Source: Gallionella sp.
Lineage (GTDB): Bacteria; Pseudomonadota; Gammaproteobacteria; Burkholderiales; Gallionellaceae
Direction of reading: 5' to 3'
Length of the DNA stretch: 64,000 nucleotides
Assembly (NCBI GenBank): GCA_030681375.1
Contig: JAUXWM010000070.1
Location: 17,865 to 81,864 of the forward strand
Shown here piece by piece: positions 39,030 to 48,736 of the stretch (the stretch's first letter is position 1; every line of letters begins with the position of its first letter). The notes under the pieces are model-generated. The model made no database searches and was not told where the DNA came from. It saw nothing but the letters and a program-made list of their open reading frames with translations. The translations under genes and the position numbers were made by a program.

Positions 39030-41450
39030 ATGCCGAATTCAAAACTGACTGCCGCTGAACTTCGTCTTGTCGTCGCACCCGATGCACTGGGTTTTTCGGA
39101 TACGACTGAGTTGCTGTCGTGCCCCTTGCCATGGATAGGTCAAGAACGTGCGGAAATGGCTGCACGGTTTGGTCTGTCCATGGATCAGGCGGATTACAAC
39201 CTGTTCGTGTTGGGCGATGTGGGCAGCGGACGCTCATCGCTGCTCAAGCAGGCCATGCACACCGCCGCCGCTACGCGGTCTGTGCCCCCCGATCTATGCT
39301 ATCTGCACAACTTCGATACGCCGGAGCGTCCGCGTGCCTTGCGTCTGCCTGCCGGACAGGGGCGTGTGCTGCGTCAATTCATGGCGCATATGACGAAAAT
39401 ACTGCAGACGGAAATCCCACTGCGCCTGAAGGGGCAGGAGTTCAAGGCTGAGAGCGAACGCATCGAGAATGCTTACAAGGCGGATGAGGCCAAGGCTTAT
39501 GCCTCTCTGGATGCCTTCGCCGAAGCGCATCATTTTGTATTGCACCGTGAATCCGGTCATCTGGTTTTTACACTGATGGGCGAAAAGCGGCATGCGATCA
39601 CCGAACACGAAGTGTATGCCCTGCCCAAGGAGCGCCGGGCGGAAATCGACAAGGCCGAGCAGGAATTGCGCGCAGAAATAACCCGTTTCCTGGAACAGAC
39701 GCGGCCCATGGAGCGCGCCATGAACGAGTCGCTGGCGGCGTTGCGGCGTCAGATGGTGAGGCCGTTTCTGGATCACGAGTTGCAGGAAATTCGCACCAAG
39801 TTGAAGAAACAAATCAAGGATTCCATCAAGCTTGGCGCCTACCTTGAACAGTTTGCTCAGGATGTGCTGGAAAATGTCGAGCTGTTCGAGGCCTCGGATG
39901 ACGATGAACAAGGCAGGCTGGAAGAGCTGAGCCGGGTGCTGTCCCGTTACCGTGTCAATCTGGTGGTGGATAACGACGGTCTGGAAGGTGCGCCGGTCAT
40001 CATCGAAGATAATCCGCTGTTCCGCTCGCTATTCGGCAGCATCGAATATCAGTCCGAAAACGATATGCTGGTGACGGATTTTTCCCGTATCCGTGCCGGC
40101 AGCCTGCTCCGCGCGCATGGCGGATTTCTGCTGCTGCATTTGCGCGACCTGCTGGCCGACGGGTTGGTGTGGGAGAAGTTACGGCGTTTTTTACGCAGCG
40201 GACGGCTGCAAATCGAGGAGCCGGGTACGGCCTTTGCGCCGATTGCGGCCGTATCGCTGGAACCTGAGCCCGTTGACGTTGATGCCAAGATCATCCTGAT
40301 CGCCTCGCGCGAGCAATATTATGAGTTGCAGGAGGAAGATCCCGAATTCGCGCGGCGCTTCCGGGTTAAGGTGGATTTTGCGGAAAGCTTTTCGTCCAGT
40401 GACGAAACGCGGCGTGCCTTTGCTATTTTTGTGGCACACAGCTGCCGGAATCTGGGCCTGCCGCATTTTTCAGCCAGTGCTGTGGCGCGGTTGCTGGAGG
40501 ATACGCATCGCGAAGTGGAAGACCAGTCACGCCAGAGTGCAAATTTCGCACGCACCGAAGCGCTGGTGATGGAAAGTGCAGCGCTGTGTCATGCGCGTGC
40601 CGGTAGCCTGGTAGAGGCGGCGGACGTCGAAGCCGCGCTCGGTGCGCATATCCGGCGTCATGATTATCCGGATCAGCGCATGCAGGAATCGATTGCCGAA
40701 GGGGTGGTGCTGATCAGTGTGCAGGGCGAGCAAGTGGGGCAGCTCAACGGGCTGACCGTAATGGACTTGGGGGATTACCGTTTCGGTTTTCCGGTGCGGG
40801 TCAGCGCGCGCAGCTATGCCGGAAACGATGGCCTGCTCAATATCGAACGTGAAGTGGAAATGTCCGGCCCTATCCATGACAAGGGGGTGCTGATATTGCA
40901 CAACTACCTGTCCGCGCTGTTCGCACACATCGCACCGCTGGCGCTTAATGCGTCCATCGTATTTGAACAGGAATATTACGGCGTGGAAGGTGATTCGGCC
41001 TCCTGTGCCGAGTTTTATGTCTTGATTTCGTCCCTGTCGGGTTTGCCGCTCAAACAGGGTATCGCCGTGACGGGCGCAATCAATCAACATGGCCAGGTGT
41101 TGCCGATAGGCGGGGTCAACGAAAAGATCGAGGGTTACTTCCGCATCTGCGCAACGGCCGGGCTGGATGGCAGCCAGGGCGTGTTGATACCATCAAGAAA
41201 CCGCCGCCACCTGATGCTGGGACGTGAAGTTGTCGAGGCTGTGGAGCAGGGCTTGTTTCACATCTATTCCGCAGAGCATGTCAGCGAGGGTATGGAATTG
41301 CTCATGGGTCTGCCGGCGGGTATTGCGGACGGGCAGGGCGATTATCCGCACGGCAGCGTTCTGGGTCGTGCTCAGAAAACTTTACAGTCCTATCGTCGTG
41401 CCTGTCAGTTGTCTGAGCATCCGAAAGCCGGTCGTAAACATTCGCGTTAA
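39030..41450 (+). CDS. Lon-family ATP-binding protease (AAA_32/LonB-like)
   Basis: C-terminal S16 domain GDSASCAEFYVLISSLSGLPLKQGIAVTGAINQHGQVLPIGGVNEKIEG; N-terminal P-loop-like GDVGSGRSSLL. Confidence 0.88.
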   Translation: MPNSKLTAAELRLVVAPDALGFSDTTELLSCPLPWIGQERAEMAARFGLSMDQADYNLFVLGDVGSGRSSLLKQAMHTAAATRSVPPDLCYLHNFDTPERPRALRLPAGQGRVLRQFMAHMTKILQTEIPLRLKGQEFKAESERIENAYKADEAKAYASLDAFAEAHHFVLHRESGHLVFTLMGEKRHAITEHEVYALPKERRAEIDKAEQELRAEITRFLEQTRPMERAMNESLAALRRQMVRPFLDHELQEIRTKLKKQIKDSIKLGAYLEQFAQDVLENVELFEASDDDEQGRLEELSRVLSRYRVNLVVDNDGLEGAPVIIEDNPLFRSLFGSIEYQSENDMLVTDFSRIRAGSLLRAHGGFLLLHLRDLLADGLVWEKLRRFLRSGRLQIEEPGTAFAPIAAVSLEPEPVDVDAKIILIASREQYYELQEEDPEFARRFRVKVDFAESFSSSDETRRAFAIFVAHSCRNLGLPHFSASAVARLLEDTHREVEDQSRQSANFARTEALVMESAALCHARAGSLVEAADVEAALGAHIRRHDYPDQRMQESIAEGVVLISVQGEQVGQLNGLTVMDLGDYRFGFPVRVSARSYAGNDGLLNIEREVEMSGPIHDKGVLILHNYLSALFAHIAPLALNASIVFEQEYYGVEGDSASCAEFYVLISSLSGLPLKQGIAVTGAINQHGQVLPIGGVNEKIEGYFRICATAGLDGSQGVLIPSRNRRHLMLGREVVEAVEQGLFHIYSAEHVSEGMELLMGLPAGIADGQGDYPHGSVLGRAQKTLQSYRRACQLSEHPKAGRKHSR

Positions 41451-41463
41451 ACCGGAGGCATTT

Positions 41464-41964
41464 TCAGCGAGTCCAGTTCACCCGCAACAGGTTTTGATCG
41501 GGGTTGTAGTGGTATTCCAGTTCGCCCTGATAGGCGTGGTGCAAGGCCTCGCCGATGCCGCGCGCCAGATGAATGTCAGTCGTGGTGATCTGCGTGCCCT
41601 GTGCTGTTTTTTCGATCGCCATGATGCGCTGCAGGGGATGGCTGATTTTTTCCTGCGCTTCCCGATGTTGTATCAGTTGCAGGATTTCGTGTTCATGTTC
41701 AGGGAAGAAATTACCGCTCAGTGAGACATAGCCCGCCGGAAAATGATCGCGTATCCGATGGCAAGCCGGACAGCTTGTTTGATGCGCGTTCGCCGGAGCC
41801 GGTAACCATTGCCAGCGTCCATCGTGAAACACCGCGCCGCAGTCAGAGCAGACCGCAGGCTCCGGTAATTTACCCTTGGCTTTGTAAGCGTCGTGCCTGG
41901 CTTCCTGTAACAGGCGGTCATGCCGGATGGGTTGAAAGCCGGATTGTTGTGATTGCTTATTCAT
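41464..41964 (-). CDS. BCAM0308-like conserved protein with zinc-ribbon CxxC pairs
   Basis: CSDCGAVFHDGRWQW..SCPACHRIRDHFPAGYVSLSGNF; start ATG at 41964. Confidence 0.6.
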   Translation of the reverse strand: MNKQSQQSGFQPIRHDRLLQEARHDAYKAKGKLPEPAVCSDCGAVFHDGRWQWLPAPANAHQTSCPACHRIRDHFPAGYVSLSGNFFPEHEHEILQLIQHREAQEKISHPLQRIMAIEKTAQGTQITTTDIHLARGIGEALHHAYQGELEYHYNPDQNLLRVNWTR

Positions 41965-42191
41965 GGTCGTTCCCCTCGTGTTTGCGTGATCAGATCGGCG
42001 GGTGTCAGCCTGCCGGGAATGATGTTTGTGCATGACGTGCGACTTCCGATGCTTAGCTGCGCTCCTCTTGAAAATTGAACAACAATTACGCTTTGGTCTG
42101 CGATTAAAACGCCCGCATTATCGCTCTATGAAAATTGGAATTGCAATTTATTTTTTTAACAATTTCTGATGAAAATACTCTGTTTGAAAGA

Positions 42192-42797
42192 TTATTTTTT
42201 GGTTTCCTCATTCTTCGTAATAGCGAGATCTGCACGAAATTCTTCAAGCTTGCCATGAAAGTTTTCTGCATCGCCATAGTCCAGAAAATCCTTGTAGCGC
42301 GAGTGTGCGCTGAGGATTTTGCTGGCGTGTTTTATCGGGCAGAAATATTGTTCGGTGCGCGCCGTGACTTCGCGCGCATAGCCGAGCATGCCGACGGCAT
42401 AGGAGCAGTACATGCAATGCACTTTTTCGATGATATTCAGATAGGCCAGTTGCTGATGATCCATGACGATATAGTCTGCGCGCCGCACCCTGGCTATGCC
42501 GTAAACAGGAAAACAGATCCACTGGTAGAACGTAACACACAGATCGAACAAGACTAGTGGAATAATCAGGCTGTAGATGACCGGCATGGTGAGGAAATTT
42601 TGCGGACGAACAGTGAGGAACCAGCGGAACACCCCCAGCTTGACATGACGGTGCGCGGCTCTGATGGTTTGCTCGAAAATAATGCGCTTATCTTCGATCT
42701 GATAGCGTAAGCGGCTAGCCTGCTCGTCGAGTGCTGTTTGCAATTCGGCTTCAAGTTGGCCTATCTGGTCGAGAATCTGACGTATTCTGTTGTTCAT
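42192..42797 (-). CDS. Conserved hypothetical membrane protein
   Basis: TM segment FLTMPVIYSLIIPLVLFDLCVTFYQWICFPVYGI and Cys-rich segment HCMYCSYAVGML..FCPIKHA. Confidence 0.65.
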   Translation of the reverse strand: MNNRIRQILDQIGQLEAELQTALDEQASRLRYQIEDKRIIFEQTIRAAHRHVKLGVFRWFLTVRPQNFLTMPVIYSLIIPLVLFDLCVTFYQWICFPVYGIARVRRADYIVMDHQQLAYLNIIEKVHCMYCSYAVGMLGYAREVTARTEQYFCPIKHASKILSAHSRYKDFLDYGDAENFHGKLEEFRADLAITKNEETKK

Positions 42798-42892
42798 GCC
42801 GAGACTTTCCTGTGCGTATTCGGGTCGCAGTATAAGGTGTGATGCAGAAAACAGGTGTAACAGCGGCTGATTCGGCGGTGCGGCTGCCTTTT

Positions 42893-43795
42893 TCAGACGC
42901 TGTCTGTGAACAATCCCTGCTGGGCGGATTCGCTCACTGCCAGCGCGGCCGGGTGGCTGATCTTGCGCTCTGCCGTAATGAGGAAGAATCGCTCCTTGAC
43001 GGCTAGTGTGCTGCCTAGGGGAATTACGCCGTATTGTTGTGCCACTTCGCCTGCGATGGCAGTCGGTGCGGGAAAAATGCCTGCACCCGCCTGACCGAAG
43101 GATTTCATCAGCGCGCCATCATCAAATTCGCCTACCAGGTGCGGGAAGATGTCCTGGCTGCCCAGCCAGCGCAGCAGCGGGGCACGTACGGCGCTGTCTT
43201 CGCCGGGAATCAGCAGGGGCGCGCCGTCAAGCAACAGCGGGAACTTTTCGGAAAGCCCGGCAGCCAGGCCGGGCGCTGCGAAAAAAGTGAGCCCGCATTC
43301 GCCCAGACGATGACTGTATCCTTTTACATCCATGCCTGGTGGCAGGGGGCGGTCGGCCAGTACCATGTCCAGACGGTGGATGGCCAGTTCTGCCAGCAAT
43401 CGTTCGAATTTATCTTCGCGACACACCATGCGTACCGGATCGGGTAGCGCCAGAGCGGGTGCCAGCAGGCGATGGGCAATGGACTTGGGTATGACATCGG
43501 AGATGCCGACCCGGAACAGAAAGGGGCGTTCATCGTGACGGTTGCGCAAGGCTTCTTCGAGTTCGCTTCCCAGCTGAAAGATCTCATCGGCATAGGAAAA
43601 AGCCACATGCCCGGCATCGGTCAGTTCCAGACGCCGTCCTGTGCGCCGAAATAGCGCTACCCCCAGCCTTTTTTCGAAAAGCGTCAACTGACCGGATAGC
43701 GTCTGGGGAGTGAGATGGAGTTTCTCTGCCGCGCGGTTGATAGCGCCAGCCTTGGCTACGGCGAAGAAATAATAGAGATGCTTGAAGTTGAGCAT
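42893..43795 (-). CDS. nhaR: LysR-family transcriptional regulator, NhaR-like
   Basis: MLNFKHLYYFFAVAKAGAINRAAEKLHLTPQTLSGQLTLFEKRLG. Confidence 0.85.
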   Translation of the reverse strand: MLNFKHLYYFFAVAKAGAINRAAEKLHLTPQTLSGQLTLFEKRLGVALFRRTGRRLELTDAGHVAFSYADEIFQLGSELEEALRNRHDERPFLFRVGISDVIPKSIAHRLLAPALALPDPVRMVCREDKFERLLAELAIHRLDMVLADRPLPPGMDVKGYSHRLGECGLTFFAAPGLAAGLSEKFPLLLDGAPLLIPGEDSAVRAPLLRWLGSQDIFPHLVGEFDDGALMKSFGQAGAGIFPAPTAIAGEVAQQYGVIPLGSTLAVKERFFLITAERKISHPAALAVSESAQQGLFTDSV

Positions 43796-44042
43796 ACCGT
43801 TCTCAAATCGAAAAATACGAATACAGTAACATGATAATTCGACTTTTTCTTATCAAAAAAGAATTGTAGGATGAGTTCTCGTAAAGAAGGGCGCGCGAAT
43901 GGATATCCAGAATCAGGGGAACAGGCTCGCGGTCAGCCTGCGCTATTTTCTGAAAAAACGCCTTGCTTATGCCTGCGGTGCTGATTAATGATGTCGCGGC
44001 AGCATTACGGCCATCGTAGTCAATATATTTTTGGAGTCAGTT

Positions 44043-44555
44043 ATGCAAAAGATTGAACATTTCCTCGAACGCTTCATCTTCGCCAGTCGCTGGCTGCTGG
44101 CCCCGTTTTACATAGGGCTGGTGGGGGCTATCGTGTTGATGCTGTTCAAGTTCGTTAAGGAATTTATCGGGCTGTTGACGGTGGTGTTGACGGGCGATGG
44201 CAGTCAGGTGCTGGTGGGCGTGCTCACGCTGGTGGATGTGGCGCTGGTGGCCAATTTATTGATTATTATCATATTTGCGGGTTACGAGAATTTCGTTTCC
44301 AAGATCGATACCGGAAACCACGAGGACAGGCCGGAATGGATGGGGCAGGTTAGCTTTACCGACTTAAAAATCAAGGTCATCGGTTCTATCGTGGCCATCT
44401 CCGCTATCGAGCTGCTCAAGGCTTTTGTCAATGTAGAAGCTTATACCAATGAGCAACTGGCTTGGAAGGTCGGCCTGCACATGGCCTTTGTCGTCTCGGG
44501 CGTGCTGTTCGCCTTGATGGATAAGCTGATGTCGGGCAAGCCGGGCGGTCACTGA
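44043..44555 (+). CDS. UPF0114/TIGR00645 (YqhA-like) membrane protein
   Basis: [37 protein letters not shown]. Confidence 0.85.
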   Translation: MQKIEHFLERFIFASRWLLAPFYIGLVGAIVLMLFKFVKEFIGLLTVVLTGDGSQVLVGVLTLVDVALVANLLIIIIFAGYENFVSKIDTGNHEDRPEWMGQVSFTDLKIKVIGSIVAISAIELLKAFVNVEAYTNEQLAWKVGLHMAFVVSGVLFALMDKLMSGKPGGH

Positions 44556-44595
44556 AGCTACGATTAACTTTAGGATAAACAGGGGGAATACCGTC

Positions 44596-45477
44596 ATGAA
44601 ACGCATTCTGCTTTTTCTTGCTACCAATATGGCTATCGTGCTGGTGTTGTCCGTCACCATGCGATTGCTGGGCGTGGAGCCTTATCTTAACGAACAGGGC
44701 CTCAATCTGACTTCGCTGCTGATTTTTGCGGCAGTGATGGGTTTTGGCGGCTCGTTTATTTCATTGGCCATCTCCAAATGGATGGCGAAAAAGTCTATGG
44801 GTGTACGGGTGATAGAGGCACCGTCGAGTTCGACCGAATTCTGGCTGGTGGAAACTATTCGCAAATACTCGGAGCAGGCAGGCATCAGGATGCCCGAGGT
44901 GGGTATTTTCGACTCACCCGAGGTTAACGCCTTCGCTACGGGTATGAGCAAAAATTCCTCGCTGATCGCCGTGTCCAGCGGGCTGCTGCAACAGATGACG
45001 CGTGAAGAGGCTGAAGCCGTTCTGGGCCATGAAGTGGCTCACGTTGCCAATGGCGACATGGTGACACTGGCGCTGATTCAGGGTGTGGTGAACACCTTTG
45101 TGATGTTCCTGTCACGCGTCATCGGTTACGTGGTTGACAAAGTGGTATTCAAGACCGAACGGGGCACCGGGCCGGCATTTTTCGTTACTATGATCATCGC
45201 AGAGCTGGTGCTGGGCGTGCTCGCCTCTATCATCGTTATGTGGTTTTCGCGCAGGCGCGAGTTCATCGCCGACCGGGGTGGTGCGAGCCTCGCCGGGCGG
45301 AAAAACATGATCGCCGCACTGCAAAGACTCAACACGCTGCACCCCGCGCCCTTGCCGGAAAAAATGGCGGCTTTCGGCATCGCCGGTACGGGTGGCAGCG
45401 GCATCAAGCGTTTGTTCATGACTCATCCGCCGCTTGAAGAACGCATAGCCGCACTGCAAGCAGGTGCAGCTTCATGA
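44596..45477 (+). CDS. htpX: Membrane zinc metalloprotease HtpX
   Basis: [31 protein letters not shown] motif. Confidence 0.95.
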   Translation: MKRILLFLATNMAIVLVLSVTMRLLGVEPYLNEQGLNLTSLLIFAAVMGFGGSFISLAISKWMAKKSMGVRVIEAPSSSTEFWLVETIRKYSEQAGIRMPEVGIFDSPEVNAFATGMSKNSSLIAVSSGLLQQMTREEAEAVLGHEVAHVANGDMVTLALIQGVVNTFVMFLSRVIGYVVDKVVFKTERGTGPAFFVTMIIAELVLGVLASIIVMWFSRRREFIADRGGASLAGRKNMIAALQRLNTLHPAPLPEKMAAFGIAGTGGSGIKRLFMTHPPLEERIAALQAGAAS

Positions 45478-46121
45478 AAGACATCGCCAACTTCATTTCC
45501 GGTTTTCGGCGCTTTCAGGAAAAGTATTTCAGCGAAGACCAGGATCTGTTTGAACAGCTTAGGCAGGGGCAGCGCCCCAAAGCGCTGATCGTGGCCTGCG
45601 CCGATTCACGGGTGGATCCGGCTTTGCTGACGGGCGCTGAACCCGGAGACATGTTCGTGGTGCGCAACGTGGCCAATCTGGTGCCGCCTTATCAGATCGA
45701 CGGTAGCTACGATAGTGTGGCAGCGGCGCTGGAGTTTGCCGTGTTGTCACTGGAAGTCGAGCACATTATCGTGCTCGGACACGCCCATTGCGGCGGAATC
45801 AACGCCTTGATGCGCGATGAGGGAACGTGCAGCGAGTTCATAGGAAAGTGGGTCAGCATCGCTCAACGGGCGCGCGAACGAGTGTACGCTGAGCTTCCGA
45901 ATAAGCCACCTGCCTTGCAGTCACGGGCTTGCGAACAGGCTGCCATACTCGTTTCGCTGGAAAATTTGCTGACTTATCCATGGATCGCTCAGCGCGTAGC
46001 TGCCGGTGTCATGCATCTGCATGGCTGGTATTTTGATATGGCAGATGGTTCACTCTTGCAGTACAACCCGGCGGGTAATGCATTCGAGTCTGTCGCCGGA
46101 CAATCAGGTAATCAGTTATGA
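45474..46121 (+). CDS. Beta-class carbonic anhydrase
   Basis: CADSRVDP and [10 protein letters not shown] zinc-binding motifs. Confidence 0.93.
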   Translation: MKDIANFISGFRRFQEKYFSEDQDLFEQLRQGQRPKALIVACADSRVDPALLTGAEPGDMFVVRNVANLVPPYQIDGSYDSVAAALEFAVLSLEVEHIIVLGHAHCGGINALMRDEGTCSEFIGKWVSIAQRARERVYAELPNKPPALQSRACEQAAILVSLENLLTYPWIAQRVAAGVMHLHGWYFDMADGSLLQYNPAGNAFESVAGQSGNQL

Positions 46122-47080
46122 GCGGAATAGAAAGTATCGCCACCGGCCCGATGTGGGCCGCCTTTATCGGTTTCGTGCTGATCATGTTGGCGCTGGATTT
46201 GTTTGTGTTCGGCGGCAGCAAGGCGCACAAGGTCAGCGTCAGGGAGGCGGCCGTCTGGTCGCTGGTCTGGGTCAGCCTTGCGCTGTTGTTCAATGCCGGT
46301 CTGTGGTGGTATTTGAACGGTACGGTCGGGCAGGAGATCGCAGATCGCAAGGCGCTGGAATTTCTCACCGGTTATCTGATCGAGAAATCGCTGTCGGTGG
46401 ACAACGTGTTTGTCTTTCTGCTGATTTTCACCGCTTTCCACGTTGCGCCCGAATTTCAGCGTCGGGTGCTGATCTATGGCGTGCTGGGTGCCATTGTATT
46501 GCGTGCCGTCATGATACTGGCGGGAGCCTGGCTGGTGCGGGAGTTCAGTTGGGTGCTGTATATCTTCGGTTTTTTCCTGGTCGTCACCGGCATGCGCATG
46601 CTGGTCATGGCGGAGAAAGAGCCCGACCTCAACCGGAATCCGGTGCTGAAATTCGCACGCCGCCACCTGCGTATCTCCGAAGACCATCATGGCGAGGAAT
46701 TTACCGTGATGAAGGACGGGTTGCGCTATTTCACGCCCTTGTTTCTGGTGTTGATCCTGATCGAAACCTCGGATGTGGTGTTCGCAGTGGATTCCATTCC
46801 GGCCATTTTCGCCATTACCACTGATCCCTTTATCGTATTTACCTCAAATATTTTTGCCATCATGGGCTTGCGCGCGCTGTATTTTCTGCTCGCCGACGTG
46901 GCGGACCGTTTTCATCTGCTGAAATACGGTTTGGCCATGGTGCTCACTTTTATCGGCAGCAAGATGCTGATTGCGCCCTGGTACCATGTGCCGGTGGCAG
47001 CCTCGCTGGCCATTGTCGCCGTTCTGATAGTGGCCAGCGTCATTGCCAGTCTGATCGCCACGCGAAAGCGGACAAGCTGA
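46118..47080 (+). CDS. TerC family membrane protein
   Basis: EKSLSVDNVFVFLLIF and LILIETSDVVFAVDSIPAIFAITTDPFIVFTSNIFAIMGLRALYF. Confidence 0.93.
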   Translation: MSGIESIATGPMWAAFIGFVLIMLALDLFVFGGSKAHKVSVREAAVWSLVWVSLALLFNAGLWWYLNGTVGQEIADRKALEFLTGYLIEKSLSVDNVFVFLLIFTAFHVAPEFQRRVLIYGVLGAIVLRAVMILAGAWLVREFSWVLYIFGFFLVVTGMRMLVMAEKEPDLNRNPVLKFARRHLRISEDHHGEEFTVMKDGLRYFTPLFLVLILIETSDVVFAVDSIPAIFAITTDPFIVFTSNIFAIMGLRALYFLLADVADRFHLLKYGLAMVLTFIGSKMLIAPWYHVPVAASLAIVAVLIVASVIASLIATRKRTS

Positions 47081-47089
47081 GGTTCGCGT

Positions 47090-47671
47090 TTACTGCCCTG
47101 TATCCGTTTTTTGTTTCGTATCCGCAAGCGGCAGGGCAGTTCGTTCGGTTCGCCGTCCGCTCAGCCAGGTCTTCAACTGCCATAGCCAGGTGACGACCAG
47201 ATAGGCGAGCAGACCCATGGCGCTTGCCATGATCGCCAGACCCAGCAGCAAGGGTTTACCTACCGAGGTGATGCGCTCCCAGGTGCCTTCCGGAGTTGCG
47301 GCAGTACTTTCGTCAGGCGGCTTAGGTGCGTTTTGTGGTGCATGCGCGCCATCTTTGCCGAGCAGTGTGTTGCCTATCCGGTAAGCCATATAGTAGATGG
47401 GGCCGAAGGTCACGGGGTTACTGACCAGCGTGCTGGCGATGGCGGTGGGCACATTGGCACGCAACAGCACCGCCATGCCTACGGAAAGTGGAATCTGCGC
47501 GAGGGGAACGAGCAAGCCGAAGAAGATGCCCAGCGCGACACCCAGGGCAACGCCGTGCCGGGAGGGTCGCCACAGGCGTGGGTCGTGTAGCGTCGGGCCC
47601 AGCCAACGCAACCAGCGGTTGTTGCGTACGGATTCAGCATCGGGCAACAGGCGTTTCAGGCGATCTATCAC
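47090..47671 (-). CDS. DUF2062 domain-containing protein
   Basis: SRHGVALGVALGIFFGLLVPLAQIPLSVGMAVLLRANVPTAIASTLVSNPVTFGPIYY. Confidence 0.85.
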   Translation of the reverse strand: MIDRLKRLLPDAESVRNNRWLRWLGPTLHDPRLWRPSRHGVALGVALGIFFGLLVPLAQIPLSVGMAVLLRANVPTAIASTLVSNPVTFGPIYYMAYRIGNTLLGKDGAHAPQNAPKPPDESTAATPEGTWERITSVGKPLLLGLAIMASAMGLLAYLVVTWLWQLKTWLSGRRTERTALPLADTKQKTDTGQ

Positions 47672-47988
47672 TGCTTCCCCTGTTTCGCATCAACCGCGCT
47701 ACGCCGATGCAGGGCCGCCTTGGCCATCAGGTGTGCGCTGACGGGTGCGGTGATAAAGAGAAAAAACATCACGGCGATCTCGTGCAGACTGACGCCGGTT
47801 TGCATGGTGGTGAAGTAAATGGATGAAGCCAGCACCATGGCCCCGACGCCCAGGGTGGTGGCTTTAGTAGGGCCATGCAAGCGGGTGAAAAAATCCGGCA
47901 GGCGGGCAAGCCCGACCGAACCTAGCAGGGCGAATGCAGCACCCAGTACGATCAGTGCGGAGATGGCGAATTCGGTAAGGATGTTCAT
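47668..47988 (-). CDS. mnhG: Mrp-type Na+/H+ antiporter subunit G
   Basis: LGSVGLARLPDFFTRLHGPTKATTLGVGAMVLAS. Confidence 0.88.
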   Translation of the reverse strand: MNILTEFAISALIVLGAAFALLGSVGLARLPDFFTRLHGPTKATTLGVGAMVLASSIYFTTMQTGVSLHEIAVMFFLFITAPVSAHLMAKAALHRRSAVDAKQGKQ

Positions 47989-48254
47989 TCTATGATGTCT
48001 CCGCGCAGCAGGTATTTGCACAGCACAACGGTGCCGACGAAGCTCATGGTGGCCAGTATCAGCGCAGCTTCAAAATAGGCGCTGCTCCCCGCGCGTATGC
48101 CGAACAGCACCAGCAGGGCGATGGCGTTGATGCTTAGCGTATCCAGCGCCAGAACGCGGTCTGTGGCATCGGGCCCGCGCGCCAGACGCCAGAGATTGAG
48201 GGACATGGCGAGGCCGATGAATACAAATCCTGTCTCGATGGCGAGCGTCAGCAT
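47985..48254 (-). CDS. mnhF: Mrp-type antiporter subunit F
   Basis: RLARGPDATDRVLALDTLSINAIAL. Confidence 0.9.
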   Translation of the reverse strand: MLTLAIETGFVFIGLAMSLNLWRLARGPDATDRVLALDTLSINAIALLVLFGIRAGSSAYFEAALILATMSFVGTVVLCKYLLRGDIIE

Positions 48255-48736
48255 GCGAATATCTCCTTGAGGGGTGCCTCGTAGCGTTGCTTGATTTCAG
48301 CGATCAGGGCATCGCTATCGGGTGCGTCGAGCGCATGGATCAGGAGCACCCAGCGCTCCTGATCCACGTCGATGGACACGGTGCCCGGCGTGAGCGATAC
48401 GACACTGCTGAGTATGGTGGCGACGAAGGGGTCGCGCAGATCCAGCGGAACTTCGATGAATGCAGGCTTGAGATGATTAAGTGGACCGATTACGCGGCGC
48501 GCCACGGACAGGTTGGCGAGAACAATGTCGATGGCTACCCGTAGCGCGAGGATAAACAGCTTGCCGGGGTGGGCGAGGCGTGGCGCATCGGACCAGAAGG
48601 GGCGCGTGACGAAAGGCAATGCCAGCGCCAGCAAAGCGCCCAGCAATACCGTGCCGAGTGTGGCTGCATTGCTGAGTGCGGCCCACAGCAGGAAGATAAC
48701 CGCAGACAGGGCTGGGCGTGGAAGGAGGCGATGCAT
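48248..48736 (-). CDS. mnhE: Mrp-type antiporter subunit E
   Basis: LSSVVSLTPGTVSIDVDQERWVLLIHALD. Confidence 0.9.
   Translation of the reverse strand: MHRLLPRPALSAVIFLLWAALSNAATLGTVLLGALLALALPFVTRPFWSDAPRLAHPGKLFILALRVAIDIVLANLSVARRVIGPLNHLKPAFIEVPLDLRDPFVATILSSVVSLTPGTVSIDVDQERWVLLIHALDAPDSDALIAEIKQRYEAPLKEIFAC

Noticed and set aside
46006-46824. 272-aa plus-strand ORF overlapping carbonic anhydrase and TerC genes
   Set aside because: Out-of-frame overlap with TerC; low-complexity G/R/A-rich product with no family signature.
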